DNA from: Ciona savignyi
Taxonomy: Eukaryota; Chordata; Ascidiacea; Phlebobranchia; Cionidae
Length of the DNA stretch: 64,000 nucleotides
Direction: 5' to 3'
NCBI GenBank assembly: GCA_000149265.1
Contig: CH003396.1
Coordinates: 225,536-289,535, forward strand
The position numbers and the translations under genes are program-made. Of this stretch, positions 63,664-64,000 are shown piece by piece (position 1 is the first letter of the stretch; every line of letters starts with the position of its first letter). The notes under the pieces were generated by a model. It was given only the letters and a program-made list of their open reading frames with translations, was not told the DNA's origin and ran no database searches.

Positions 63664-64000
63664 GTATCAAAAGTTGTGGAATTTCTAATCTTACGATAAC
63701 AATTTTAGAAGGGGTTTTTTATGTTGTAACTTAATTCTATCGTCATTTGCAATTATGACCGCATTCATTTAATAATAATTTAGATTTACTGCGGTATTTA
63801 AAGTTTTTTTCATGCAAATATATTTTCTGGCATGTTTCGTCATAAATCTGTCATAAAACACAAAGCACCTTTAAAACAAGATTAATGAAAATTTACAACA
63901 GGAAATTTAAAATAACAAAAAAATTATAAAAGTATGTTTTAAAAAAGGAATGAAAGTTATTTTTCTCCATAATTTCATTCACGATCAAGTACCTTTAATA
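63664..64000 (+). other. Intron of the right-end gene
   Basis: AT-rich sequence after the donor at 63664; no exon seen before the window ends. Confidence 0.5.

Overview
The window is eukaryotic nuclear DNA from an invertebrate chordate, most likely a tunicate of the Ciona type. Evidence for a metazoan is many short phase-consistent exons with GT/AG introns, an HMG-box SoxF-type gene, a complete GIGYF gene, thrombospondin type-1 modules and a creatine-kinase relative. The AT-rich introns and the very numerous short tRNA-derived SINEs fit Ciona, but the genus is inference. One 100-base run of N (28782-28881) marks an assembly gap.

Layout: (1) 1-2.2 kb, an intronless creatine-kinase-family gene (+) that has lost its nucleotide-phosphate-binding arginines. 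(2) 4.9-6.2 kb, part of a TSP1-repeat protein (-), next to a tandemly repeated tRNA-like element. (3) 9.0-35.1 kb, a complete GIGYF gene (-), rebuilt here as 28 coding exons totalling 3843 nt (1280 codons plus stop) with every intron phase matching. Its introns hold SINEs, hAT-like MITEs, several minisatellites and an inverted repeat around the gap. (4) 35.1-36.2 kb, a divergent promoter interval with a strong hairpin. (5) 36.2-48.5 kb, a MIEAP/SPATA18-like gene (+) of 12 exons with an N-terminal region I do not recognise. (6) 49.7-53.9 kb, a repeat-rich intergenic region. (7) 53.9-58.1 kb, a SoxF-type transcription factor (+), five exons, 741 codons. (8) 58.5-63.0 kb, intergenic repeats. (9) 63.0-64 kb, the first two exons of an unrecognised gene (+) that runs off the window.

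The genes do not form a pathway. GIGYF (translation repression and mRNA quality control with 4EHP) and the MIEAP-like gene (mitochondrial quality control) are divergently arranged and may share a promoter interval. The most notable observations are the predicted pseudokinase, introns built almost entirely from a SINE or a MITE, a 30-bp minisatellite that multiplies a splice acceptor in GIGYF, an altered 4EHP-binding motif in GIGYF, and the MIEAP-like protein with an unfamiliar N-terminus. No bacterial, viral or CRISPR features were seen.
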